From assembly GCA_024207135.1 (NCBI GenBank), contig CP042428.1:2852001-2916000 (forward strand): a DNA stretch of 64,000 nt. Reading direction: 5' to 3'. The notes under the pieces were generated by a model. It was not told the DNA's origin, did no database searches, and saw only the letters and a list, made by a program, of their open reading frames with translations. The DNA is from Arthrobacter sp. C2 (GTDB taxonomy: Bacteria > Actinomycetota > Actinomycetes > Actinomycetales > Micrococcaceae). Of this stretch, positions 34,194 through 43,278 are shown piece after piece. Position 1 is the first letter of the stretch; every line of letters begins with the position of its first letter. The position numbers and the translations under genes are program-made.

Positions 34194-34402
34194 GTGGGCG
34201 TCCTCGGCGTGTTCGGTGCGGGCAGCGCAGCCCGGTTCAATTCAAGAATGGCGTCTTCCTCGCCACCTCAAGTGTGACGCCAGCAGACCCCATCCCCGTC
34301 CCAAATTTTCAACCAATGGAAATGTGGACGAGACTTCGGCATCCTGTCGGGGATGCTTTCAGGAGAGATCACCGTGAATTTGTTCCGAAAGGACCACCCC
34401 GA

Positions 34403-35824
34403 ATGACTGCAAGCACCTATGACATTTTCGACCCGGCAACCCTGGAGAAAATCGGTGTGGCCCCGCAGCATTCGCAGGCGGATGTCGAGCAGGCGGTCGC
34501 CCACGCCTCTATCGCCGCCAAGGCTTGGGCGTCCGACCTTCCCATGCGCCGCGAGGCACTGCAACGGGTTTCCGCCCTCATCCGCGAACGTCGCGGTGAA
34601 CTTGGAGAAATCCTCAGCCGCGAGCAGGGCAAACCGCTTGCAGAAGCCACCCAGGAGTTTGCGGTGGCTGCGGACGTCTTCGCTTACTACGCGCAATTGG
34701 CCTGGGAGGAATCGGAGAACCTGCCCGACCGCGCCGATCGCCGCCTGAGCATCCAACACCGTCCTGTCGGATTGGTGGGAACCATTACCCCCTGGAACTT
34801 CCCCATTTCCCTGCTTGCGGTCAAGCTCGCCCCGGCACTGGCCGCGGGTTGCACTGTCATCGCGAAACCGGCACCCACCACCCCGCTTTCAACGATCGCC
34901 TTGGTTGAACTCGTGAACCAGGTGCTGCCTCCTCACGTCGTCCAGACACGCACCAGTTCAAACCGTGCGGTCAACGTCGCATTGAGCACGCTGCCCCGGG
35001 TACGCAAGATTTCTTTCACGGGCTCCACCGATGTGGGCATCTCCGTGGCCACCCAGTCGCTGCAAAGCGTCAAACGAGTCACCCTCGAGCTCGGAGGAAA
35101 CGACCCGGCCATCGTCTTGCCCGATGCCGATGTCGCAGCCACAGCGCGCGGCATTGTCGCCAGCGCATTCCGCAACGCCGGACAGGTCTGCATGGCCGTC
35201 AAGCGCGTCTATGCGCCACGCTCCCTTGAAACCGAACTGACCGAGGCCATCAGCGCCGAGGTTGCCAAGCACGTCCTGGGCCACGGCGTTGCCGAGGGCA
35301 CCACCATGGGCCCCATGCACAACGCCTCCCAGCTCGCGACCGTCCAGGACATGATCGACCAGGCCCTCTCCTCCGGTGCCCGGGTTGTCCATGGCAACAA
35401 CCGCGGCACGGACCTGCCCGGATATTTCCTCAGCCCGACCGTTATTGCGAACGCCAGCGACGGGATGAGAATCGTTGACGAGGAACAGTTCGGAAATGCG
35501 CTGCCCATCGTCGGCTTCGACGACGAAAATGCCTTGATCCGGATGCTCAACGCCCAGGAATTCGGCTTGGGTTCCTCGCTCTGGACGCCCGACGAAGAAC
35601 GCGCCCATGAGCTGGCCTCGCAGTTGGAAACCGGAACGGTGTGGATCAACCAGCACACCGTCGTGGAACTCGATGCGCCTTTCGGCGGCTGGAAAGCCTC
35701 AGGCGTCGGGCGGGAACGCGGACGCTGGGGACTCGACGAGTACCTCGAAACACGAACCATCAATGTGCGCGACAATGTGCACCAAACCCAGCAGAAGGAG
35801 CCACAACGTGGACACTCCCTTTGA
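34403..35824 (+). CDS. aldehyde dehydrogenase
   Basis: NAD(P)-dependent aldehyde dehydrogenase of 473 residues, of the general succinate-semialdehyde / aromatic aldehyde group. [29 protein letters not shown], the base Glu in LELGGNDPAIV and the catalytic Cys in RNAGQVCMAVKR are all present. The substrate-channel loop before SFTGST is atypical (VVQTRTSSNRAVNVALS instead of the common VVTG). Start is the ATG at 34403 with AAAGGA upstream; longer starts would run into the divergent SDR promoter. The stop overlaps the start of the metallo-hydrolase gene by 17 bases, so the two form an operon. Confidence 0.88.
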   Translation: MTASTYDIFDPATLEKIGVAPQHSQADVEQAVAHASIAAKAWASDLPMRREALQRVSALIRERRGELGEILSREQGKPLAEATQEFAVAADVFAYYAQLAWEESENLPDRADRRLSIQHRPVGLVGTITPWNFPISLLAVKLAPALAAGCTVIAKPAPTTPLSTIALVELVNQVLPPHVVQTRTSSNRAVNVALSTLPRVRKISFTGSTDVGISVATQSLQSVKRVTLELGGNDPAIVLPDADVAATARGIVASAFRNAGQVCMAVKRVYAPRSLETELTEAISAEVAKHVLGHGVAEGTTMGPMHNASQLATVQDMIDQALSSGARVVHGNNRGTDLPGYFLSPTVIANASDGMRIVDEEQFGNALPIVGFDDENALIRMLNAQEFGLGSSLWTPDEERAHELASQLETGTVWINQHTVVELDAPFGGWKASGVGRERGRWGLDEYLETRTINVRDNVHQTQQKEPQRGHSL

Positions 35825-36746
35825 ACTCATCACTCTCGGCACCGCCGCCGGCCCGGCCATCCGCGGCCATGAAGACGGGATTGCCAGCGCGTTGCGGGTG
35901 GAGGATTCCTTCTACATGGTTGATTTCGGATTGGGCGCAACGCGTGCGGCCCACGAAGCGGGGCTGCGCGGCAAGAATTTCCGCGCCGGCTTCATCACCC
36001 ACCTGCATTCCGACCACGTGGTCGAGCTTCCCGCGTTCCTGCTGTGGAATTGGGGCGCGCCGGTGGACGGTTTTACGTCTCCCATCGACATCCTGGGTCC
36101 GGGGCAAGATCCCGGCCACCCGCGCGGCAAACAGCTGTCGGGAACCATGGGCATGGTCCAACATTGCCTCGACGCCTATTCCTACGATGTCGACATCCGC
36201 ATCACCGATGAAGCCCGTCCAAACCTGCGCGAGATCGTCCGTGCCCGCGAGATAGAGGTGCCGCACCCCGACAGCATAGTGCCCTTTGACGTGTACGAGG
36301 ACGACCTGGTCAAGGTCACCGCGGTGCTAGTGAAGCACCCCCCGATCTTCCCGGCGCTGGCCTTCAGGTTCGACACCGCATACGGCTCGGTCACGTTCTC
36401 GGGCGACACCGCCGAGTCCGAGGCGCTGGCAATCCTGGCGCAGGACACCGATGTCCTGGTTCATGAGGCAGTCAACCTGGATTTCTACAGGGCACAGGAC
36501 TTCAGCCCAGCATTCATCAACCACCAGATGATCGCCCACACCTCACCGGAGGGCGCAGGACGCGTCGCGGCGAGCTCTGGCGCCCGTTCTCTGGTGCTTT
36601 CCCACTTGGCCGGCATTGCCACCCCCGAGCAGTGGAAGTCCCGCGCCGAAGCGACGTACTCCGGAAAGATTACCGTCGCCACCAGTGGGCAGCGGTTTGC
36701 CTTGAACAAGGTTGCCCGTCCGGAATCGATGGTTTCCGGGATGTAA
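35808..36746 (+). CDS. MBL-fold metallo-hydrolase
   Basis: Metallo-beta-lactamase fold hydrolase of 312 residues. The metal-binding motif is THLHSDHVVELP (about residues 64-75), with further ligands likely in SGDTAES and SHLAGI. The overall form is that of RNase Z / AtsA-like hydrolases, a group that includes ester, sulfate-ester and lactone hydrolases. The start is a GTG seven bases after AAGGAG (35795-35800), inside the end of the aldehyde dehydrogenase gene. Its operon partner and the neighbouring P450 module suggest it opens an aromatic ester or lactone, but this is inference. Confidence 0.82.
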   Translation: MDTPFELITLGTAAGPAIRGHEDGIASALRVEDSFYMVDFGLGATRAAHEAGLRGKNFRAGFITHLHSDHVVELPAFLLWNWGAPVDGFTSPIDILGPGQDPGHPRGKQLSGTMGMVQHCLDAYSYDVDIRITDEARPNLREIVRAREIEVPHPDSIVPFDVYEDDLVKVTAVLVKHPPIFPALAFRFDTAYGSVTFSGDTAESEALAILAQDTDVLVHEAVNLDFYRAQDFSPAFINHQMIAHTSPEGAGRVAASSGARSLVLSHLAGIATPEQWKSRAEATYSGKITVATSGQRFALNKVARPESMVSGM

Positions 36747-36766
36747 CTTCTCTCGCAACGCTCCTT

Positions 36767-36834
36767 GGCCTTCCGTCATCGAACCCGCGGCCAGCCGGAA
36801 CCAATTCCGGACTGCCGCCCGAAGACGGAAGGCC
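36767..36834. terminator. hairpin after the metallo-hydrolase gene
   Basis: GGCCTTCCGTC (36767-36777) and GACGGAAGGCC (36824-36834) form an 11-bp stem enclosing a second small hairpin, CCGGAA/TTCCGG at 36795-36810. It starts 20 bases after the stop codon and ends with TTGCC. Confidence 0.5.
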
Positions 36835-37671
36835 TTGCCATGTCCGAACCACGATATCCAAAGCCCTCCGCTGCAGGTCTCGACGATCTATGTCCATGGC
36901 CTGGCAATGGTTTGACCCATCTATGGGTTCTTTCAAGGGGCCAGCAATATTGCGAGTGGGGACCACCCCGGGATAGCGTAAATATTCCCCATGCGACCCA
37001 CGAATGCCATCGTTGGGATCCACTTGGCCATTGACAGGTGACCGTTCCCGTGACGCGAGCCGGCCGGGCCGGAAATGGACCGATTGCCCGGGACGAACCG
37101 TTGGGCGTTGCAAGTCCCTGGAAGAGCGTGGCCGGTTCGATCTTGCCGGGGTGGTGCGGCCGCTGCTGGAAAGCGCTTGAGCATATTGCTTGGGCACATG
37201 TCGCGCCGCTGCGGCTGGACGGTGTCCGGCACAGTCGAAGTCTTAAGGCGATCCGACGCCCGCGGCCCCCTCGGCGTCCACGACGACACGGTCCTGGACC
37301 GGATCATCCACAACTCCATTTGAATCGATGCTGGACGCTGCTGACAACATGCGGGAGAAGATCGGCATCGTCAGGCACGGTTGGCTTCGTTGCGGCTAGG
37401 CGGCTCCCATCCAAGCAGATGCTTGCCCCCAACGGCAATATCGTTGGACGCCAAGCACGATAATGGGTGGTCTCCAAAACGTAGAATACTCAGGTTCAGG
37501 GCACGTGCCCCCGAAACGCCGCACGACAAGAGCAGAACGGCCGTGGATCGCTCGACTGTCCCCACGAGGAACATCAACTTCTCGGCAACGGCCCCGCGCC
37601 ACATGCAGCTGGCTGCCCCTCACCATGTGGTGCGGGGCAGCCATCTCAGATCGCGGGAACGGGCGCCGAGC
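36835..37671. other. 837-base stretch without an intact gene
   Basis: No frame here has both a start signal and a recognisable product. A plus-strand frame around 37250-37320 ends in VHDDTVLDRIIHNSI, which recalls the C terminus of IstB-type ATPases, but the match is too short to call. The stretch is probably decayed DNA between two converging gene groups. Confidence 0.45.
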
Positions 37672-39039
37672 TCAGGCCTTGAGCTTGAGGTCCAGTCCCA
37701 GCTTCGTCCTGTCGCGTTGCTGGTTGATGAAAATCATCGACAGCACCCCGATCAGGGCCAAGGCGCCGCCCGTGTAAGCGAAGGCGTTGAGGTAGCCCGC
37801 GCTTGGCACCGCCGCGGATCCAATCATGAATCCTACGAACATCGGCGCGACCAAGCCCCCGGTCGTCAGGAAGGCATTGGTGATTTGCAGAACGGCTCCG
37901 CGTTGCTGGATCGTGGTCATTTCCGAGGCAACCAGGTATGTGACGGCAAAAAGCGCGGGCGCCGTGCCGAAGCCAAACATGAAACAAATGATGGAAACGG
38001 CATCGATGTTCGACAGTGTTCCAACGATGACCATGAGGCCGCCAAACGTTGCGGCGCCTCCCAACACCACGCCTCGCGACACTCGCGTGGGGATCCCCTT
38101 GTTGACCAGCACCTCGGTCAGCCAGCTCAGGCCGATCGTCGCGATGAAACCCCAAATTGCCGGCAGGGCTATCAATGAACCCGCCTGCTGCGTGGACATT
38201 CCCATGGCGTTTTCGTAGTAGGCCGGAAGCCACGTGGTGGCAACGGTAAACGTCCAATAGCCAAAGAATGAACACAACACGGCCAGGATCCAGCTCGGGG
38301 TCAAGAACGACCGCATGTACCGCACCGGCGCGTCGGACGCCTGGACCTTGGCGGTGTCGAGCGTTTTTACTGCTTGCCCCTCGATCTCGAGTTCGGCTTG
38401 GACGGAAGTGTAGGGTCCTTCCTTGCCGATAAAGAGCCACAGGATCGACCATACGACGCCGACGATGGCCAAGAACACGAAAGTGGATTTCCACCCGAAC
38501 TCGGCATTGACCCACGCCAATACTGGGGCGAACGCGACAATGCCCAGCGTGACTCCCGACGAGGCGACAGCCGCGGGAGTGGCCGACCGCTTGGCAGGGA
38601 ACCACTTGTACACCGAGTGCATGATGACCGGAGCCAGCGGACCTTCCCCGGCTCCAAGGACCAGGCGGCTGGCCCACAGCGCAGGAAGCGAGGCAAAGAC
38701 GAAGATGGGCACCTGCGCGACCGACCAAATCAGGCACAAGGTCAGCAAGATCCATTTGGACTTGACCCTGTTGGCAATCGGAGCAGCGACAAACTGCGCG
38801 ATCCCGAAGAGCATGAACACGGCGGAACCGAGCAACCCGAATTGTTGCGGGGTGATGTGGAGGTCGTGCATCAACGGAACCGCCACGATACCCAGAATCG
38901 CCTTGTCCGCCCAGCTGACCATCATCAGGACCAGGAGTGCCGCGGTGGTCAGCCAACCGTATCGCTTGCGGCGCCCGGGGGTCCACGTGGCAGGGTCGCT
39001 CTTGGCGTTTTTTGGGCGCGGTAAAGCATCGAGTGACAT
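37672..39039 (-). CDS. MFS transporter (ACS-type, likely aromatic acid)
   Basis: Major facilitator of 455 residues with 12 predicted membrane helices. Helix 1 is LTTAALLVLMMVSWADKAILG; motif A is seen in weakened form as PIANRVKSKW; ASRLVLGAGEGPLAPVIMHSVYKWFP is the conserved loop of the anion:cation symporter branch (hexuronate, phthalate, 4-hydroxyphenylacetate carriers). The start is the ATG at 39039 with GGAG eight bases upstream. It lies 47 bases after the P450 gene in the same direction, so it most likely brings in the P450 substrate. Confidence 0.87.
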   Translation of the reverse strand: MSLDALPRPKNAKSDPATWTPGRRKRYGWLTTAALLVLMMVSWADKAILGIVAVPLMHDLHITPQQFGLLGSAVFMLFGIAQFVAAPIANRVKSKWILLTLCLIWSVAQVPIFVFASLPALWASRLVLGAGEGPLAPVIMHSVYKWFPAKRSATPAAVASSGVTLGIVAFAPVLAWVNAEFGWKSTFVFLAIVGVVWSILWLFIGKEGPYTSVQAELEIEGQAVKTLDTAKVQASDAPVRYMRSFLTPSWILAVLCSFFGYWTFTVATTWLPAYYENAMGMSTQQAGSLIALPAIWGFIATIGLSWLTEVLVNKGIPTRVSRGVVLGGAATFGGLMVIVGTLSNIDAVSIICFMFGFGTAPALFAVTYLVASEMTTIQQRGAVLQITNAFLTTGGLVAPMFVGFMIGSAAVPSAGYLNAFAYTGGALALIGVLSMIFINQQRDRTKLGLDLKLKA

Positions 39040-39086
39040 AGCGTTGCTCCAAAAGTAATAGGGGCATTGGGCCCCCGGCCGGATGA

Positions 39087-40289
39087 CTATCTTTGGGTGG
39101 TGATGCGCACGGGCATCGACTCGAATCCGCGCAAGACATTGTGCAGAATCGGTTTCGGCTCGCCGACAAGTTCGATCGATACAACCTTCTCCAGCAGTTG
39201 CTGCAAGACGATTTCCATTTCCATTCGCGCAATCGGCTGGCCCACACATTGGTGCAGGCCCATGCCGAACGCAACGTGGCCCGAAGAAGTGCGTTCCAGC
39301 GAGAACTCGTTCGCGTCGGCTCCCCATTTCTTGGGGTCGCGGTTGGCCGCGCCGATGAAGACCTGGACCTTGGATCCGGCAGGAATGCCGACCCCGCCCA
39401 ACTCCGTATCGACAGTGGTCGTCCGGTGGAACTTCTGGAATGGCGATTCCAGTCGCAGGGCCTCGTCAATGGCGAACTTGGCCAGCGACGGTTCCTTGCG
39501 AAGGCGTTCCCAGGCTTCCGGATGGCGGGCCAAGACCGAGAGCGTGTTTCCGATCCCGAAGATGGTCGTGTCCACACCCGCCGAAAGCAGCGCACGGACC
39601 AAGAGCGTGGCTTGCTCTTCCGTGATCAATCCTTCGCCGACCTTGGCCCAGATCCCCGCGCCGAAGCCAGAATCGGTCAGAGACTCGCGCTTGCAGGCGT
39701 TCATGACCACGCGAGCGTGTTCATCGCCTTCAGCGAAGGCTTGGTGGTAGATGTAGTTTTCGGGACCGAACGCGTTGAACACCATGTTGCCGTAGGGAAG
39801 CAGGTGCTCGCGCCCTTCCTGCGGAATGCCGACGGCATCCGGAAAAACCTCGATCGGGTACTTTTCGGCGAGGTCGGTAATGGCGTCGAAGGTGTTTCGT
39901 TGCACCAACGCCTCAACCAGTGAAACAGCCGGTGCGGTGAAGTCCTTGCGCAAGGCACGGACCGTTCCAGGGTTGATGACACCGGTCAGCGCGCGGCGCA
40001 TCAGCGTATGGATCGGCGGGTCTGATTCCAGGATGCTTGGCGGGCGCCAGCCGTCGTCCTTGCGGATGTCGCGTGGCCCCAGCCCACCGGAGGACACGAA
40101 CGTCTCGAAGTCCGTCAGCACTTCGTAGACCTCGTCGTAGCCCGTGATGGCGTAGGTCTGTTCCGATTCCAGCCAGGATACGGAACCGGCCTCTTGCAAG
40201 GAAGCAAGGAACGGGTAGGGGTTGAGCAGGTGCTCTTCATTGTACGGGTCGCCCGTGAAGACGATGGGTTCGCTGGTGGATGTAGTCAT
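39087..40289 (-). CDS. cytochrome P450, CYP199-like (para-alkoxybenzoate O-demethylase type)
   Basis: Soluble bacterial P450 of 400 residues. The heme ligand is Cys348 in FGMGLHQCVG, the ExxR pair Glu276/Arg279 in DEALRLES, and the I-helix acid-alcohol pair Asp240/Thr241 in LLSAGVDTT. Long stretches match CYP199A2/A4 of Rhodopseudomonas as I recall them: WRPPSILESDPP, DAITDLAEKYPIEVFPDA, QEGREHLLPYGNMVFNAFGP. The carboxylate-binding residues of CYP199A4 (Arg92, Ser95, Arg243) correspond to Arg82, Ser85 and Arg232; the Ser244 position is Ala233. This supports a para-substituted benzoate (for example 4-methoxybenzoate) as substrate. The start follows AGGAGAG with an 8-base spacer. Operon with a VanB-type reductase upstream and an MFS carrier downstream. 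Confidence 0.88.
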   Translation of the reverse strand: MTTSTSEPIVFTGDPYNEEHLLNPYPFLASLQEAGSVSWLESEQTYAITGYDEVYEVLTDFETFVSSGGLGPRDIRKDDGWRPPSILESDPPIHTLMRRALTGVINPGTVRALRKDFTAPAVSLVEALVQRNTFDAITDLAEKYPIEVFPDAVGIPQEGREHLLPYGNMVFNAFGPENYIYHQAFAEGDEHARVVMNACKRESLTDSGFGAGIWAKVGEGLITEEQATLLVRALLSAGVDTTIFGIGNTLSVLARHPEAWERLRKEPSLAKFAIDEALRLESPFQKFHRTTTVDTELGGVGIPAGSKVQVFIGAANRDPKKWGADANEFSLERTSSGHVAFGMGLHQCVGQPIARMEMEIVLQQLLEKVVSIELVGEPKPILHNVLRGFESMPVRITTQR

Positions 40290-40309
40290 GGAAGTTTCTC
40301 TCCTGGTCT

Positions 40310-41326
40310 TTAAAGATCGAGCACAAGTCGGTCGCACCCGGCAGCGGCACGCGAGACGCACACCAGCATGACTTCGTTTGCGTCCTTGTCGGCTTCGGTC
40401 AGCACCGCGTCGCGGTGTTCGGGCGTTCCCGAGAGGATGTTCGTCTCGCACGTTCCACACAGGCCGGCACGGCACGATGAAAGAATGCGCACACCCACCT
40501 TTTCGACGGCGTCGAGAATGCTCTCGTTGGTCTGCACCGTGACGATGCGCCCGGCCTTGGCCAATTCGACCTCGAAGGGAGCGCTAACGGAACCTGCTCC
40601 CAAGGTGTCGGCCGAGAAACGCTCAAGGTGCAGTGCACCTGGAGGCCACCCCATGCACAGGTCCTCGATGGCGCCCAGCATGCCGCCGGGGCCGCAAGCA
40701 TAGACCAGCATGTGGGCCCGCGGCATGCCCAGGATCGCGTTCAGGTCCAGGCGGCCGACTTCGTCCTCCGGATAGAGGTTGACCTTGGTGCTCCCGTACG
40801 CGTCTTCCAGCGATTGGGCAAACGCCATGGAATGCCGGGAACGGCCGCCGTAGACCAGGCGCCATTCCCTCCCCGCGGCTTCGGCCGCTTCAATCATCGG
40901 GATGATCGGCGTGATGCCGATTCCCCCTGCGATGAACAGGTACTTCCGCGAATCAATCATGGGGAAGTTGTTCCGCGGCGCCGAAATGGTCAGCGGGGTT
41001 CCGGCAACCAACTTTTCGTGAACGGCCTCCGAGCCGCCACGGGAGTCCGGAACGCGCAGCACCCCGATACGCAGGACTTCACGGTCGTTTAGATCGGAGC
41101 ACAAGGAGTACTGGCGTGTGAGTCCGTCACCGAGATGGACGTCGATGTGGGCCCCTGGGGCCCACTCGGGAAAGCTCTCGCCGTCAATGCGCCGCAATAC
41201 CAGTGAGACCACTTGGTCAGCCACGTGCTCGGCCGCGTCAACAACGACGTCCAACAGCCCAGCTCCGCTAGCCACCGGCTTTACCGTGTCAACGGCTGCA
41301 CCGAGCCGCCCAGTTTGAGGCGTCAT
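40310..41326 (-). CDS. phthalate-dioxygenase-reductase-type oxidoreductase (VanB-like)
   Basis: Single-chain electron-transfer protein of 338 residues with the order FMN domain, NAD(H) domain, C-terminal plant-type [2Fe-2S] ferredoxin. RQYSLCSDLND and the following GVLRVPDSRGG form the flavin site, FIAGGIGITPIIPMIE the nucleotide site, and SSCRAGLCGTCETN with the later MLVCVSRA supply the four cluster cysteines. Such reductases normally serve Rieske oxygenases (vanillate, phthalate). Here it is 20 bases upstream of a P450, so it probably feeds that enzyme directly. Start at the ATG eight bases after AAGGAG; an ATG two codons earlier is too close. Confidence 0.9.
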   Translation of the reverse strand: MTPQTGRLGAAVDTVKPVASGAGLLDVVVDAAEHVADQVVSLVLRRIDGESFPEWAPGAHIDVHLGDGLTRQYSLCSDLNDREVLRIGVLRVPDSRGGSEAVHEKLVAGTPLTISAPRNNFPMIDSRKYLFIAGGIGITPIIPMIEAAEAAGREWRLVYGGRSRHSMAFAQSLEDAYGSTKVNLYPEDEVGRLDLNAILGMPRAHMLVYACGPGGMLGAIEDLCMGWPPGALHLERFSADTLGAGSVSAPFEVELAKAGRIVTVQTNESILDAVEKVGVRILSSCRAGLCGTCETNILSGTPEHRDAVLTEADKDANEVMLVCVSRAAAGCDRLVLDL

Positions 41327-41447
41327 GTCCATCGCTCCTTATTGCTACCGACCCGATCATCTTTCCGTCGGGCCACAACAACGATCGTAAGTGCGCTGCA
41401 ACACAGCCCAAGCAGCGTCTTCCATCCAATGGAAAGACGGCAAATAC

Positions 41448-42239
41448 TCAGGCAAGCTCGCGGCTAACCAAACTGCGGGCGATACCACGGGCTGCAATTC
41501 GGAGGACCGGAACCACTGTCCCGACCGGCGGAGGGTCCTTCTGGGAGACCACGCCGATGGCCGCCGCGATCTTTCCCGAGGGCAGGATGACGGGGACGGC
41601 CAAGCCGAAGTTGTCCTCGCCGCTTTCTTGGTTGGAGACACCAAAGCCTTGTTGGCGCACGGCTTTCACTTCTTCGGCCAGCCTGGACCGGTCCGTGATG
41701 GTGTGCCGGGTAAAAGCCTCCAGCTTGCCGATCCGCGGAAGCAGCTCCATTCCCTCATAGGCCAGCATCACCTTGCCCGCGGCACTTGCATGCAGGCCAA
41801 GGTGCGATCCCGGCCGTCGGAACGGGGCCCCGGCTCGCGTCCCGGAAATCCGGTCCAACAACAGGACCGAGGACCCGTCGAGAATAAAGAGGTTGACCAC
41901 GTTTTGCGTCACGAACAAGACATCTTGCATGTGCGGCGCCGCAATCTCGGCGATGTCCTTCTGCACGGGGGCCAGGGTCGCGATCTGCCAGAGCCGCTGG
42001 CCAATGACGAAGTCGCTGCCGGACCTCTCAAGCGCTCCCCATCGCACCAATTCGGCCGACAACCGATGTGCGGTGGCGATGGGCAGCGCGGCTCGGCGGG
42101 ACAACTCACTCAAGGACAAGTGCGTATGGCGTTCGTCGAAGGCCCCAAGAATCTCCAGCGACCTCCAGGTCACGGAATCCGCGGCCTTCACGACCCTGCC
42201 TTCGGCGTCGATTCCCCGACGCGGGGTTGCGTTGGCCAT
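41448..42239 (-). CDS. IclR-family transcriptional regulator
   Basis: IclR regulator of 263 residues. Winged helix at about 20-85 (TWRSLEILGAFDERHTHLSLSELSRRAALPIATAHRLSAELVRWG), followed by the effector domain (ISGTRAGAPFRRPGSHLGLHASAAGKVMLA, then EVKAVRQQGFGVSNQESGEDNFGLAVPV). Members with this architecture respond to aromatic acids such as protocatechuate, 4-hydroxybenzoate or vanillate. It lies 121 bases upstream of the reductase/P450/MFS genes in the same direction and is the likely local regulator. Start ambiguous between GTG 42245 and ATG 42239. Confidence 0.88.
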   Translation of the reverse strand: MANATPRRGIDAEGRVVKAADSVTWRSLEILGAFDERHTHLSLSELSRRAALPIATAHRLSAELVRWGALERSGSDFVIGQRLWQIATLAPVQKDIAEIAAPHMQDVLFVTQNVVNLFILDGSSVLLLDRISGTRAGAPFRRPGSHLGLHASAAGKVMLAYEGMELLPRIGKLEAFTRHTITDRSRLAEEVKAVRQQGFGVSNQESGEDNFGLAVPVILPSGKIAAAIGVVSQKDPPPVGTVVPVLRIAARGIARSLVSRELA

Positions 42240-42395
42240 TCCCACGATTCTTTCTCACCAAGACGAGCTCTGCCTCGCTGCCAGTCTACCGGCAGGCCTC
42301 AATCCGAAACTGGCACTCCTTCGCTCCGAAGCCGGTAGCACCGCCACCGATCTACACACAGAGCCCCGGCTTCGGGGAACTTTCCTGGCTGTGGT

Positions 42396-43193
42396 TTAGG
42401 TCAGCGACCAGGAGCGCTTGGAAAGCCCGAACCAGAAGCCGTCGATCGCGCTCTTGGCCTCGATGCCTCCCGAGGCATATGCCGCGCCCAGGGCGACATA
42501 GAGCGGCGCCCAGTGCTCGGAGCGCGGGTGCGCCTCGCGCGCGGCCGGGGCCTTGTGCAGGAAGTCGAGGATCGAGTCAACGTCCCCGCGGGCCATGGCT
42601 TCTTCGGCCCAGTGGTCGAACTCGCTCGAGGCCGTCGGCGGGGTGGTGTCCGGTCCTGCTGCCGGGTTGAACCAGCGCAGGTTGTGCGTGGTGAAGCCGG
42701 AGCCGACGATCATGGTCCCGCGCTCGCGCAGCGGGGCGAGCGACTGGCCCAGGGCAAAGAGCCCCTGCGGGTCCAGCGTGGGCATCGACATCTGCACCAC
42801 CGGCACGTCGGCCCCGGGGAACATTTCCTTCAGCGGCACATAGGCGCCGTGGTCCAGGCCGCGGGTCTCGTCGCGCTCCACGTGGTGGCCGTGGTTGCCG
42901 GTCAGCCGGGCGACCTCGTCGGCCAGCTCCGGCGCCATCGGCGCGTCGTAGCGCACGTCGTAGTAGTGCTGCGGGAAACCCCAGAAGTCGTAGACCAGTT
43001 CCTGCTTGCGGTGGGTGGCGCTCAGCGACACCGGCGCGTTCTCCCAGTGCGCGGAGACCATCAGGATGTCCTTGGGCTTTTCCATGGTTCCCGACCAGGC
43101 CGCAAGCTCGGCGGTCCAGGTGGCGTCGTCGGCGAGCGGCGGCGCGCCATGGGAGAGGAAGAGCACCGGTGGGAGGTCAGCTGCAGTAGTCAT
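42396..43193 (-). CDS. DODA-type extradiol ring-cleavage dioxygenase
   Basis: Class III (LigB-type) extradiol dioxygenase of the 4,5-DOPA dioxygenase group, 265 residues. Metal ligands are visible: His15 in FLSHGAPPL, His49 in SAHWE, His115 in GLDHGAYVPL and the histidine in SEHWAPLYVALGAAY. Members cleave catechol-like rings, but several are of unknown in vivo substrate. The gene stands alone; the next gene (benzaldehyde dehydrogenase) is upstream in the same direction but separated by a strong hairpin and a MarR-like operator. Confidence 0.87.
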   Translation of the reverse strand: MTTAADLPPVLFLSHGAPPLADDATWTAELAAWSGTMEKPKDILMVSAHWENAPVSLSATHRKQELVYDFWGFPQHYYDVRYDAPMAPELADEVARLTGNHGHHVERDETRGLDHGAYVPLKEMFPGADVPVVQMSMPTLDPQGLFALGQSLAPLRERGTMIVGSGFTTHNLRWFNPAAGPDTTPPTASSEFDHWAEEAMARGDVDSILDFLHKAPAAREAHPRSEHWAPLYVALGAAYASGGIEAKSAIDGFWFGLSKRSWSLT

Positions 43194-43219
43194 GGGACCA
43201 GTCTAAACCAGATTAGTTG

Positions 43220-43232
43220 ATGCTTCAAGCAT
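43220..43232. promoter_or_regulatory. palindrome upstream of the DODA gene
   Basis: ATGCTT-C-AAGCAT is a 6-1-6 palindrome 27 bases before the dioxygenase start; it overlaps TTGA-TGCT-TCAA. The TTGA/TCAA spacing resembles MarR-family operators. No MarR gene is in the window. Confidence 0.4.
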
Positions 43233-43278
43233 TTCCTGGTGGCAATCGGCACATGCCCATCCCGGCGAACAGCCCACC

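Noticed and set aside
37250-37323. IstB-like C terminus (VHDDTVLDRIIHNSI) as an IS21 remnant
   Set aside because: About 15 residues of weak likeness, no upstream ATPase motifs in any frame and no terminal repeats.
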